Shown piece after piece: positions 34,450 through 42,618 of a stretch of DNA of 64,000 nt. A program made the translations under genes and the position numbers. The notes beneath the pieces are model-generated. The model saw only the letters and a list, made by a program, of their open reading frames with translations, searched no databases and was not told the origin of the DNA. Numbering within the stretch: the stretch's first letter is position 1; every line of letters begins with the position of its first letter. Source of the DNA: UBA1181 sp045226255 (GTDB lineage Bacteria > Bacteroidota > Bacteroidia > Bacteroidales > Paludibacteraceae); the NCBI GenBank assembly GCA_045226255.1, contig JBGVCG010000012.1:1-64000 (forward strand), given 5' to 3'.

Positions 34450-35637
34450 ATGGGTTTATTACAAGAGAAATTATCCAAGTACACCGAGCCGCAGAAGGTT
34501 AAAGCATTGGGTGTATACCCTTACTTCAGAGAGATAGAGAGTGAACAAGATACCGAAGTTATCATGAACGGTAGAAAAGTGTTGATGTTCGGTTCAAACA
34601 GCTATCTTGGCTTAACCAATCATCCTAAAATAAAAGAGGCCGCTATTGAAGCGACTAAAAAATATGGTTCTGGTTGTGCGGGTTCTCGATTTTTGAACGG
34701 CACATTGGACATACATGTGGAGTTGGAAAGAAAGTTGGCGGAGTTCGTCGGAAAAGAGGAAGCGTTGATTTTCTCCGCTGGATTTAACGTGAATATGGGC
34801 GTTGTCTCTATGTTGACTGGCCGCGAGGATTATCTGTTGTTCGACGAGTTGGATCACGCCTCCATCATGGCAGGTAAGCAAATGTCCTTCTCCAAGGCTT
34901 TGAAATTCAAGCACAACGACATGGAGTCACTCGAGAAGAAACTTCAGATGTGCGAGCCGGACAAAATCAAGATGATTGTTGTGGACGGTGTCTTCAGTAT
35001 GGAAGGCGATGTGGCCAAACTACCGGAGATTGTCGCTCTCTCAAAGAAATATAACGCAAACATCTATGTCGATGAGGCGCACAGTTTGGGTGTCTTCGGC
35101 AAACAGGGTCGTGGCGTGTGCGACCATTTCGGTCTGACAAAGGACGTGGATGTCATCATGGGTACATTCAGTAAGTCCCTCGCATCTATCGGTGGTTTCT
35201 GTGCCGCAGATTCATGCGTGATCAATTTCCTCCGTCACAATGCGAGACCATATATCTTCAGTGCGAGCATCACACCGGCCGCTACGGCTTCCGTGTTGGC
35301 TGCGCTCGAGATCATGAAGAACGAGCCGGAGCGTATGGATCACCTCTGGAAAATCACGAAGATGGCTTTGGACGGATTCAGAAGCCTGGGATTCGAGATC
35401 GGTCACACCGAAACACCTATCATCCCTCTCTTCATCCGTGACAACGAGAAGACATTCTTGTTCACTAAGCTCCTCTTCGAAGACGGTATTTTCGTGAACC
35501 CTGTGGTGAGCCCTGCGGTTCCATCCAACGACACACTGATCCGTTTCTCCCTGATGGCTACCCACACAGAAGAGCAGGTTGCCATAGCGTTGGAGAAGAT
35601 CGGAAAAGTAGGAAAGAAACTGGGTGTGATTGCCTAA
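34450..35637 (+). CDS. spt: Serine palmitoyltransferase (alpha-oxoamine synthase family)
   Basis: 395 residues, a PLP enzyme of the alpha-oxoamine synthase family. In Bacteroidota the close homologue condenses serine with palmitoyl-CoA, the first step of sphingolipid synthesis. Visible motifs are FGSNSYLGLTNHP, GSGCAGSRFLNGT, VVDGVFSMEGD, YVDEAHSLGVFG and the PLP lysine in FSKSLASIGGF (Lys242). The short N-terminal extension before the FGSNSYLG block fits SPT rather than KBL or AONS. Other family members are possible, but the organism and sequence favour SPT. The next gene is DUF4494, after a terminator. Confidence 0.85.
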   Translation: MGLLQEKLSKYTEPQKVKALGVYPYFREIESEQDTEVIMNGRKVLMFGSNSYLGLTNHPKIKEAAIEATKKYGSGCAGSRFLNGTLDIHVELERKLAEFVGKEEALIFSAGFNVNMGVVSMLTGREDYLLFDELDHASIMAGKQMSFSKALKFKHNDMESLEKKLQMCEPDKIKMIVVDGVFSMEGDVAKLPEIVALSKKYNANIYVDEAHSLGVFGKQGRGVCDHFGLTKDVDVIMGTFSKSLASIGGFCAADSCVINFLRHNARPYIFSASITPAATASVLAALEIMKNEPERMDHLWKITKMALDGFRSLGFEIGHTETPIIPLFIRDNEKTFLFTKLLFEDGIFVNPVVSPAVPSNDTLIRFSLMATHTEEQVAIALEKIGKVGKKLGVIA

Positions 35638-35663
35638 GGCACTCTCCCCTTTCACATAATTGT

Positions 35664-35700
35664 CACCCCATACGTGTACATTCACGTAGGGGTGCTTTTT
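35664..35700 (+). terminator. Intrinsic terminator after spt
   Basis: CACCCC-A-TACGTG pairs with CACGTA-GGGGTG (one bulged base), followed by CTTTTT. Lies 27 bases after the stop of the gene. Confidence 0.8.
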
Positions 35701-35722
35701 CAAATATAAGCATCTTAAGCAT

Positions 35723-36172
35723 ATGAATTATTGGTTTGAATGTAAAGTCTGCTACAATAAGCTGGACGATTCCGGAAAGAACAAAAAAATGTCTGACATC
35801 TACTTGGTGGATGCCCTTTCCTTCACAGAGGCTGAGAAACGTGTGAACGAAGAGGTTTCCCTCTTTTCGAGCGCATACGAGAACGGATTGTTCACCATCG
35901 AGGGTATCAAACACGTCAAGATCGGAGAGATATTTGGAGAAGACATCGAGTGTGAGAAGTGGTTCAAATGCAAGGTGAACTTCATCACTGTGGATGAGGT
36001 TTCCGCCAAGGAGAAGAAGATCTCCAGCGTGATGCTTGTACACGCGGACGATATGCAAGAGGCTTTCAAGAACCTGAAAGAGGGTCTTAAGGACTCCATA
36101 TCGGACAGCGACATCGTCAGCATGACGGAGACTGCCATCGCGGACATCTTCCATTACAGCGCGCCAGCGTGA
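35723..36172 (+). CDS. DUF4494 family protein
   Basis: 149 residues that match the Bacteroidota-specific DUF4494 family. It begins MNYWFECKVCYNKLDDSGKNKK and holds a second, similar segment EKWFKCKVNFITVDEVSAKEKK near residue 80, so the protein looks like two halves of the same fold (an internal repeat). There is no signal peptide or membrane helix, so it is cytoplasmic. It lies between spt and the YggS gene, which begins 28 bases after it. Function unknown. Confidence 0.8.
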   Translation: MNYWFECKVCYNKLDDSGKNKKMSDIYLVDALSFTEAEKRVNEEVSLFSSAYENGLFTIEGIKHVKIGEIFGEDIECEKWFKCKVNFITVDEVSAKEKKISSVMLVHADDMQEAFKNLKEGLKDSISDSDIVSMTETAIADIFHYSAPA

Positions 36173-36189
36173 TAAACTAACATGAAAAA

Positions 36190-36195
36190 AGGAGG
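36190..36195 (+). promoter_or_regulatory. Canonical Shine-Dalgarno AGGAGG before the YggS gene
   Basis: AGGAGG lies 5 bases before the ATG at 36201 and settles this start codon. Such strong sites are uncommon elsewhere in the window, where starts lack an obvious SD. Confidence 0.6.
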
Positions 36196-36200
36196 GCATC

Positions 36201-36866
36201 ATGTCATCCATTGCCGATAGAATCAAGGAAATCAACGCATCCCTTCCACAAGGGACGAGATTGGTGGCTGTTTCTAAGTTCCATCCTGCCGAGGCTGTGC
36301 AAGAGGCGTACGACGCAGGACATCGCCTGTTCGGAGAGAATAAGGTGCAGGAGCTGGTCGCCAAAAAAGAGCTATTGCCTTCCGATATTTCCTGGCACTT
36401 CATCGGTCATTTGCAGACCAATAAGGTGAAGATGATCGTGCCCTTCGTCGCTTTGATCCATAGCGTCGACACGGAGCACCTGCTGAAGGAGATCAACAAG
36501 CAGGCTGCCGCCTGTGGTAGGACGGTCGAGTGCCTCCTAGAGGTGCACGTCGCACGGGAGGAGACAAAGTTCGGCTTCTCCCCTGAGGAGGTCCGCACTC
36601 TCTTCGCCAACGGCGCCTACAAGGCGTATGAGCACGTGAAGATCGTGGGCATCATGGGCATGGCCTCCCACGTGGACGATGAGGGAGAAATCCGCAAGGA
36701 GTTCCATGCGCTGAAAACGTTGTTCGATGAAGTGAAAAACAATTATGCCCCTGAGTTCCGTGAACTCTCCATGGGCATGTCTGGCGACTACCACATCGCC
36801 GTGGAGGAGGGTAGTACCCTCGTGCGCATCGGCACATATATTTTCGGGGAACGATTGTACGTCTAA
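36201..36866 (+). CDS. YggS family PLP homeostasis protein
   Basis: 221 residues, the usual length. A single-domain fold-type III PLP-binding protein: LVAVSKFHPAEAVQEAYDAGHRLFGENKVQEL carries the PLP lysine (Lys26), followed by WHFIGHLQTNKV, IHSVDTEHL and the phosphate-binding MGMSGDYHIAVEEGSTLVRIG. It buffers pyridoxal phosphate in the cytoplasm and has no known catalytic activity. It is probably co-transcribed with DUF4494. The 3' end converges with the Rpn-like gene with only 9 bases between. Confidence 0.94.
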   Translation: MSSIADRIKEINASLPQGTRLVAVSKFHPAEAVQEAYDAGHRLFGENKVQELVAKKELLPSDISWHFIGHLQTNKVKMIVPFVALIHSVDTEHLLKEINKQAAACGRTVECLLEVHVAREETKFGFSPEEVRTLFANGAYKAYEHVKIVGIMGMASHVDDEGEIRKEFHALKTLFDEVKNNYAPEFRELSMGMSGDYHIAVEEGSTLVRIGTYIFGERLYV

Positions 36867-36875
36867 ACAGGTGTG

Positions 36876-37790
36876 TTAAATCTTCTCCACCTTCTCAAGT
36901 GGAAGCCCACTCAGATCCGCTACCGTTTGTTTGTCAAATCCTTTCGCCAGCATTTTCCTGGCCATCTCCAACGCTTTGGCTTGGGCACCTTCCTCTCTGC
37001 CTTTCTCTAACCCTTTCGCCAATCCAATCGCTTCGCCTTCGTCACGGCCCTCTTTCTTGTAGGTCTCGATGGTGTCGTTCTGAGACATGATGGCGTCCAC
37101 GTGGGCGAAATACTCCTTGCGGTCCTTCTCGCTCATGGTGGCGATGCGGAGCTTCTCTTCCGCCTCCTTGAGGCCCGGCGTGGTGGTGTTCTCCTTGATC
37201 TTCCCGTTTTTCAGGAAGTCCAGCCACTCCTCGATAGGCGTCTTGGCCACCTCGTTGAATTGGTTCACACGGATGAGGTAGTACTCCGGAAATATGTTCT
37301 TCCCGACAGCCGCCATCTCCTTGTCGAAGTACTCCTTCTCCCTTTTGTTGACTTCCAGCACGTCCTTCTGGAACACCCCCTTGAAGGTGGTCGTGCCGTG
37401 GTAGAGGAAGTCCTTGCCGGTGCCCAGATCGAAATAGAGGATGTTGATGGAGTAGACCTTCTTCACGTTCTTGTAGGACTCGCCCAAGCGGATGTGCTCG
37501 GTGATGGCCTTGCTCGTTCCGTAGAGGATGCGTTGCATGAAGTAGAGGTCGCGCGTGAGCTGCACCTCCACGATGAAGAGCTCGCCGTCGTCCGCCTTGA
37601 CCATCATATCCACCCGGTTGAACTTGTCGTCGAGTGTCTGCTGGTTGCTCTCGCTCTCCAACACCTCCACAATCTCCACCTTCCTGCCTAACAGTACGGT
37701 GAAGAGACCCTCGAGGATGCCGAAGTTAGCCTTGTCGCGCAACAGCCGCTTGATCGCCCAGTCGAAACGTATGTAGTCGGTGTCTCTCAT
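36876..37790 (-). CDS. Rpn-like PD-(D/E)XK nuclease family putative transposase
   Basis: 304 residues from the ATG at 37790 (an ATG at 37802 adds four). The N-terminal PD-(D/E)XK nuclease fold is marked by FDWAIKRLLRDKANF, the catalytic Asp in DKFNRVDMMV and GELFIVEVQ (E-x-Q in place of E-x-K). The C-terminal half is charged and ends in a Lys/Glu-rich helix (GLAKGLEKGREEGAQAKALEMARKML) typical of this family. Relatives (PF12784, Rpn) are annotated as transposase-like or recombination-promoting nucleases. The predicted transcript start leaves almost no leader for 37802, which favours 37790. No terminal repeats are seen. Confidence 0.8.
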   Translation of the reverse strand: MRDTDYIRFDWAIKRLLRDKANFGILEGLFTVLLGRKVEIVEVLESESNQQTLDDKFNRVDMMVKADDGELFIVEVQLTRDLYFMQRILYGTSKAITEHIRLGESYKNVKKVYSINILYFDLGTGKDFLYHGTTTFKGVFQKDVLEVNKREKEYFDKEMAAVGKNIFPEYYLIRVNQFNEVAKTPIEEWLDFLKNGKIKENTTTPGLKEAEEKLRIATMSEKDRKEYFAHVDAIMSQNDTIETYKKEGRDEGEAIGLAKGLEKGREEGAQAKALEMARKMLAKGFDKQTVADLSGLPLEKVEKI

Positions 37791-37812
37791 CTTTTGAAAC
37801 ATTTTATCACCG

Positions 37813-37843
37813 CAAAGGTAATTGTTTTTATATAAGTTCCAAA
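37813..37843 (-). promoter_or_regulatory. Promoter for the Rpn-like nuclease gene
   Basis: On the minus strand TTTG (37843-37840), a 19-base spacer and TACCTTTG (37820-37813) match the Bacteroidota consensus. Transcription near 37806 gives a very short leader. Confidence 0.75.
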
Positions 37844-38101
37844 GATTTTAATATAAAAATGCGATATAAATACACAAATAAATATATTTAAGGGATAAGA
37901 GAAAATGATAAATACTCAATTAAAAAAGCGATAAACGATGGGAAATCCGCCTAAGAGTTGATATATTTGTATAAATGCCTGATAAACCCGTTCGTTTTCC
38001 GCTGTGGTTGCATGGTAGGGGTATTCGTCCGAAAAAGTTAGGTAGAGAGAGATGAAAAGTAATGTCTAATAACGCTTTTTAAGCGCTGAAAATTTAAATG
38101 C

Positions 38102-38743
38102 ATGAAGGGTTTTTTCTATTCTCAAAGAGAGGTCAGCAAAATAGAGGCTTATATCGAAAAGGAATTCGGTGAGTATCAAACCGTCATACACGAAATCGTT
38201 TCGCCTGACATACACGTTGACATCGCGGTCGTTCCGCCGACAGACGACCAGCCATACTACAAATTGGTGACATTCGGTGCGGGCGCATTTAAGATGAATG
38301 TTCCCCGCGAGTTCGGGAGACGTAAGCTTGAGCGGGCGGAGTATGTGATTTTCCTTCCGAAGGATTGGGATATACATTCGGATAAGGAGGAAGATTATTG
38401 GCCGATAAGATACCTGAAGGTAATGGCCCGTTTGCCAATCGAATGTGACACGTGGCTTGGGTTCGGCCATTCATTGTCGGCGGACGAAGAGGGCAAGCCT
38501 GTAGCGGAGAACACAAAGTTCAATAGTTTTTTGCTCCTCCACTCTGTCGGCAAAGAGAACCAAGTCGTCGAGCCTATGCGGTTGGGTTTGTTCAGTCGAG
38601 TGAATTTTTACCAGCTCTATCCATTGTACCAAGAAGAGCTCGATTATAAACTAGAACACTCGACGGCAGGGTTGTTCGAGAAAATCGATGATGATGATCT
38701 GGATTTTGTCGTAAATATAAATAGAAGAAACTTCTGTCTATAA
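38102..38743 (+). CDS. Suppressor of fused (SUFU) domain protein
   Basis: 213 residues, whole length covered by the bacterial SUFU domain. Recognisable are HVDIAVVPPTDDQPYYKLVTFGAG, a LPKDWDI segment, DYWPIRYLKVMARLPIE, LGFGHSL and LHSVGKENQVVEPMRLG. Bacterial SUFU proteins are often immunity proteins to polymorphic toxins, but here there is no toxin gene next to it. No signal peptide. A TATATTTG element lies upstream at 37962, about 130 bases before the ATG. A stop hairpin lies downstream. Confidence 0.85.
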   Translation: MKGFFYSQREVSKIEAYIEKEFGEYQTVIHEIVSPDIHVDIAVVPPTDDQPYYKLVTFGAGAFKMNVPREFGRRKLERAEYVIFLPKDWDIHSDKEEDYWPIRYLKVMARLPIECDTWLGFGHSLSADEEGKPVAENTKFNSFLLLHSVGKENQVVEPMRLGLFSRVNFYQLYPLYQEELDYKLEHSTAGLFEKIDDDDLDFVVNINRRNFCL

Positions 38744-38798
38744 AAATATATCCCTTCTGTTCATAGCTTAAATTGACATGGATAGGGTGACTTTTATG

Positions 38799-38843
38799 GC
38801 CCACCATTCCTTCTCGACGATTCGTCGGGCAGAGATGGTGGGC
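38799..38843 (+). terminator. Hairpin after the SUFU gene
   Basis: GCCCACCAT / ATGGTGGGC 9-bp stem with an inner CGACG-ATT-CGTCG hairpin in the loop, followed by TATGTTTG. The T-run is weak, so termination efficiency is uncertain. Confidence 0.5.
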
Positions 38844-38982
38844 TATGTTTGTGCATGCGTCCGAGGAGGTGTATAGGCAATTATTGACCCAAAACAAGAA
38901 AACTTTTTTGTTCCCATTTCGTTTTCTATCTAATAGATTTACAATTCATTAGTATCTTTTTTTACATTTTGTGCACAAAAAA

Positions 38983-39013
38983 TTGTGGGGTGTGCAAATT
39001 TGTAGTACTTTTG
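38983..39013 (+). promoter_or_regulatory. Promoter for the first acyl-CoA synthetase
   Basis: TTG at 38983-38985, a 20-base spacer and TACTTTTG at 39006-39013 fit the Bacteroidota consensus. Transcription near 39020 leaves a 20-base leader. Confidence 0.7.
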
Positions 39014-39039
39014 CACAGTTTTAACCAAAGTGAGTATTT

Positions 39040-40695
39040 ATGGCAAATAACTTTGTGCGCCAATTTGAGCGTTCGATCACAGAGTTCTGGGATCTGAAAG
39101 CGATGACTGATTACGTCGCTAAAACAACGTTCACTTACAGTCAAGTTGGAGAGGAAGTTGCGAAACTACACATCCTATTTGACGAGTTACATGTCCAGAA
39201 GAATGATAAGATAGCCTTAGTGGGTAGGAACACTCCCCAATGGGCGATCACGTTCCTCTCCGCAGTCACATACGGAGCCATCGTGGTACCAATTCTTCAG
39301 GATTTCCATCCGAATGATGTGCAACACATCATCAACCACTCGGAATCGAAGCTGATATTCCTGAGCGACAACCAATGGGAGGATTTGGATGAGAGCAAGT
39401 TCCATTCAGTCCGTGGGGTATTCTCCATTTCAGACTTCCGTTGTCTGTACCAAGGTCCGGGCGAGACCATCCAGATGACGATGAAGCAGTTGGCCAACAA
39501 GTTCAAAGAGCGCTATCCGAACGGTTTACAGAAAGAGGATGTGCACTACTGCGACAAGGATGACCACGAAGTGGCGGTGATCAACTACACCTCAGGTACG
39601 ACAGGCTACAGCAAGGGCGTAATGCTCACGGGCGACAACCTGAGCAGCAACATGGAGTATGCGGCGACGACCAATCTGGTCGGCAAGGGCTACGAGATCC
39701 TTACCTTCCTGCCGCTGGCTCACGCTTACGGTTGCGCGTTCGACTTCCTCTCACAGTTCGTGAAGGGAGCGCACATCACCTTCCTCAACAGGATTCCAAG
39801 TCCTAAGATCTTGCTGAAGGCGATGGAGGAGGTGAAGCCTACGGTTATCTTTAGCGTACCGCTTATCCTCGAGAAGATATACAAGAACAACGTATTGCCG
39901 AAGTTGAACAAGACTTCCATGAAGCTGGCGATGAGCATTCCTATCCTTTCGGGTAAGATCCACTCTGAGATCAAGAATGCCCTCGTGAAGACATTCGGTG
40001 GCGAATTCATAGAGCTCGTCATCGGAGGCGCGGCGCTCAACAAGGAAGTGGAGGAGTTCCTCCTGAAGATCGGCTTCCCATTCTCCGTAGGCTACGGCAT
40101 GACGGAGTGCGGACCGCTCATCAGCTTGAACAGACGTGGCAAATATGTTCCGAACTCTGTGGGTACCGTTGTGAACGATATGGAGGTCCGCATCGACTCA
40201 TCCGACCCTGAGAATATCCCTGGTGAGATCCAAGTGAAGGGTAGAAACGTGATGAAGGGCTATTACAAGAACGAGGAAGCCACCGCCAACGCATTCACGG
40301 AGGATGGTTGGATGCGCACAGGCGACGTCGGTATAATGGACAAGAACGGATACGTATTCATCAAGGGACGTTCCAAAACGATGATCTTGGGTGCGAGCGG
40401 ACAGAACATCTACCCTGAGCAGATAGAGGCGAAACTGAACAACTTGCCATTCGTTTCCGAGTGCATCGTCGTTCAACGCTCAGAGAAGATTGTCGCACTG
40501 GTTTATCCTGACTTCGCATCGATGGACGAGATGGGCATCCAACGCGCCGATTTGGACGCTATCATGGACGAACAACGCAAGAAGGTGAACGAGCAACTCG
40601 CCGCCTACGAACGTCTGTCTGCCATCATCATTCACCCTACCGAGTTTGAAAAGACTCCTAAGAAATCTATTAAGAGATATCTTTACGAAAATTAA
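39040..40695 (+). CDS. Long-chain fatty acid-CoA ligase (AMP-dependent), paralogue 1
   Basis: 551 residues, ANL superfamily. The phosphate loop YTSGTTGYSKGVM, the FLPLAHAYG motif, AALNKEVEEFLLKIGFPFSVGYGMTECGP (A5 motif), GWMRTGDVG and SGQNIYPEQIE are intact, together with the C-terminal catalytic lysine in KKSIKRYL. It should activate a fatty acid to acyl-AMP and then acyl-CoA. It is followed by a paralogue, with a terminator between. Confidence 0.92.
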   Translation: MANNFVRQFERSITEFWDLKAMTDYVAKTTFTYSQVGEEVAKLHILFDELHVQKNDKIALVGRNTPQWAITFLSAVTYGAIVVPILQDFHPNDVQHIINHSESKLIFLSDNQWEDLDESKFHSVRGVFSISDFRCLYQGPGETIQMTMKQLANKFKERYPNGLQKEDVHYCDKDDHEVAVINYTSGTTGYSKGVMLTGDNLSSNMEYAATTNLVGKGYEILTFLPLAHAYGCAFDFLSQFVKGAHITFLNRIPSPKILLKAMEEVKPTVIFSVPLILEKIYKNNVLPKLNKTSMKLAMSIPILSGKIHSEIKNALVKTFGGEFIELVIGGAALNKEVEEFLLKIGFPFSVGYGMTECGPLISLNRRGKYVPNSVGTVVNDMEVRIDSSDPENIPGEIQVKGRNVMKGYYKNEEATANAFTEDGWMRTGDVGIMDKNGYVFIKGRSKTMILGASGQNIYPEQIEAKLNNLPFVSECIVVQRSEKIVALVYPDFASMDEMGIQRADLDAIMDEQRKKVNEQLAAYERLSAIIIHPTEFEKTPKKSIKRYLYEN

Positions 40696-40700
40696 TGCAT

Positions 40701-40731
40701 AAAGGTGGGCTTCCATAGCCCACCTTTATTT
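40701..40731 (+). terminator. Intrinsic terminator between the two acyl-CoA ligase genes
   Basis: A perfect 11-bp stem AAAGGTGGGCT / AGCCCACCTTT with a 5-base loop, followed by ATTTCG. Confidence 0.75.
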
Positions 40732-40825
40732 CGTTTACAGACATATTTACGTGTGATGGGCATCCACTATTTTGTGGACGCTTCTAACCTTATTGTTCAA
40801 TCATATAGACAAAACAAAAAAGACA

Positions 40826-42496
40826 ATGCGTTATTACAAAGGAATTTACAATCAGTTGTTGGAAAAATCTATGCGGGATAACTGGGATTTGCCAGCATTA
40901 ACCAACTACGTCACTGGGGAAACCTACTGTTACAAAGATTTGGCTTCCGCGATCGCGGAAATCCACATCCTTTTCGAGGAGGTGGGCATCCGTCCGAATG
41001 ATAAAATTGCGGTTGTGGGAAAGAATACGCCGGAGTGGGCGGTGGTTTTCCTTGCCACAATATCTTACGGTGCGATCATCGTCCCAATTTTGCAGAATTT
41101 CCCTGTGGATGATATCCACCACATCGTGAACCATTCCGAGTCCAAGCTTCTCTTCATTAGCGACAACCTGAAGGATCAGGTGCAGGAGGAGAACATCAAA
41201 CGGGTGAAGTGCATCTACTGCTACAATGAGAAGTATTGCCTCTATACAAGCTATAAGTCTTCGGTTCCTCAAAAGATACAGGAGCTGAGGGAGATGCTGA
41301 AGGTGAAATACCCGAACGGTGTGCAGAAAGAGGACATCAAATATGCGGAGAGAAAGAGCGACGACGTGTTCGCCATCAACTATACCTCTGGCACGACCGG
41401 CTTCAGCAAGGGGGTTGTCCAAACGGTCGACAACATCGTCGGCAACATAGGCTTTGTCAAGGAGATGGGTTTAGCCAAACCTGGCAACAAGATTCTCACC
41501 TTCCTGCCACTCGCCCATGCGTACGGGTGCACATTGGACTTCCTTTCACAGATCGTGAACGGTGGTCACATCACCTTCCTCATCAAGCTTCCTGCCCCTA
41601 ACGTGTTGATCAAGGCGTTCGATGCCGTACGTCCGAGCGTGATCTTCACGGTGCCATTGGTGGTGGAGAAGATCTACCGTTCCGTGGCTGAGCCTATCCT
41701 GACGAAGCATGCGGCGGAGATGACGGAGGAGCAGATGGAGCAAAGCATCTATCCGAACGTGCGCAACAAACTGATCCAACTCTTCGGAGGAGAATTCAGC
41801 CAGGTCATCATCGGTGGCGCACCGCTCAATGCGGACATCGAGCAGGGCCTCAAGAAACTGAAGTTCCCGTTCGCTGTGGGCTACGGTATGACGGAGTGCG
41901 CTCCGCTCATCAGCTTCATCGGCATGGAGAAGTTCATCACGAAATCGGTCGGTGTAGTCATTCCTAACATGGAGGTGAAGATCGCCTCCTCAGACCAAGA
42001 AAAAATCGCGGGCGAAATCCTTGTCAGGGGCCAGAACGTCATGAGGGGCTACTACAAGGATGAGGAGAACACCGCTAAGGTTATCGAACCAGACGGCTGG
42101 ATGCATACGGGCGATATCGGAACGTTGGACAAGGGCAACAACCTCTTCATCAAGGGTCGTTGCAAGACGATGATCCTGGGTCCTTCCGGTCAGAACATCT
42201 ATCCGGAGGCGCTGGAGGCCAAGCTGAACAATATGCCTTTCGTTTCTGAGTGTCTCGTGATAAAGGGTGAGGAGAAACTGGTGGCTTTGGTTTATCCGGA
42301 CATCAACGCAATGGATGAACTCGGCATGGACCACAAGGAGCTGGAGACCATCATGGAGGACAATCGTAAAAAATATAACAAGATGGTTGCCAACTACGAG
42401 CAGATCTCGGAAATCCGTCTCTATCCGAACGAGTTCGAGAAGACTCCTAAGAAGAATATCAAACGCTATCTCTATGAGAGTCAGAAGGGTAAGTAA
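40826..42496 (+). CDS. Long-chain fatty acid-CoA ligase (AMP-dependent), paralogue 2
   Basis: 556 residues from the ATG at 40826; the in-frame start at 40772 adds 18 residues that do not align with the paralogue. It has YTSGTTGFSKGVV, FLPLAHAYG, GYGMTECAP, GWMHTGDIG, SGQNIYPEALE and KKNIKRYLYE, with all catalytic motifs intact. It is a close tandem duplicate of the preceding ligase with a longer middle region (ILTKHAAEMTEEQMEQSIYPN), which may change substrate choice. A strong terminator follows. Confidence 0.92.
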   Translation: MRYYKGIYNQLLEKSMRDNWDLPALTNYVTGETYCYKDLASAIAEIHILFEEVGIRPNDKIAVVGKNTPEWAVVFLATISYGAIIVPILQNFPVDDIHHIVNHSESKLLFISDNLKDQVQEENIKRVKCIYCYNEKYCLYTSYKSSVPQKIQELREMLKVKYPNGVQKEDIKYAERKSDDVFAINYTSGTTGFSKGVVQTVDNIVGNIGFVKEMGLAKPGNKILTFLPLAHAYGCTLDFLSQIVNGGHITFLIKLPAPNVLIKAFDAVRPSVIFTVPLVVEKIYRSVAEPILTKHAAEMTEEQMEQSIYPNVRNKLIQLFGGEFSQVIIGGAPLNADIEQGLKKLKFPFAVGYGMTECAPLISFIGMEKFITKSVGVVIPNMEVKIASSDQEKIAGEILVRGQNVMRGYYKDEENTAKVIEPDGWMHTGDIGTLDKGNNLFIKGRCKTMILGPSGQNIYPEALEAKLNNMPFVSECLVIKGEEKLVALVYPDINAMDELGMDHKELETIMEDNRKKYNKMVANYEQISEIRLYPNEFEKTPKKNIKRYLYESQKGK

Positions 42497-42517
42497 GATG
42501 TGACTGAAGATTGAAGG

Positions 42518-42553
42518 GACGGGGCATCACGTGCGGATGTCCCGTCTTTTTTT
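42518..42553 (+). terminator. Strong intrinsic terminator after the second acyl-CoA ligase
   Basis: Stem GACGGGGCATC / GATGTCCCGTC (one G-U pair) with a 7-base loop, followed directly by seven T's. Confidence 0.9.
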
Positions 42554-42582
42554 GCTTTTCTCCGCCTGATTTTTTATCTTTG
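42551..42582 (+). promoter_or_regulatory. Promoter for the coiled-coil/DUF4112 operon
   Basis: TTTG at 42551-42554, a 20-base spacer and TATCTTTG at 42575-42582: a perfect Bacteroidota promoter. The TTTG box overlaps the T-run of the preceding terminator. Transcription near 42589 rules out the start at 42511 and supports the ATG at 42619. Confidence 0.85.
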
Positions 42583-42618
42583 TTATCAATGTGTGACCAA
42601 TTTCTAATACGGTTAATT

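Noticed and set aside
34450..35637. Glycine C-acetyltransferase or 8-amino-7-oxononanoate synthase as the identity of this alpha-oxoamine synthase
   Set aside because: No threonine dehydrogenase or biotin genes are nearby, and the sequence and phylum fit serine palmitoyltransferase better; the alternatives are not fully excluded.
37975..38055. 26-codon frame MPDKPVRFPLWLHGRG... after the TATATTTG element upstream of the SUFU gene
   Set aside because: Its ATG would lie at the transcript start with no leader; no hydrophobic, repeat or coding signal, so it is probably chance.
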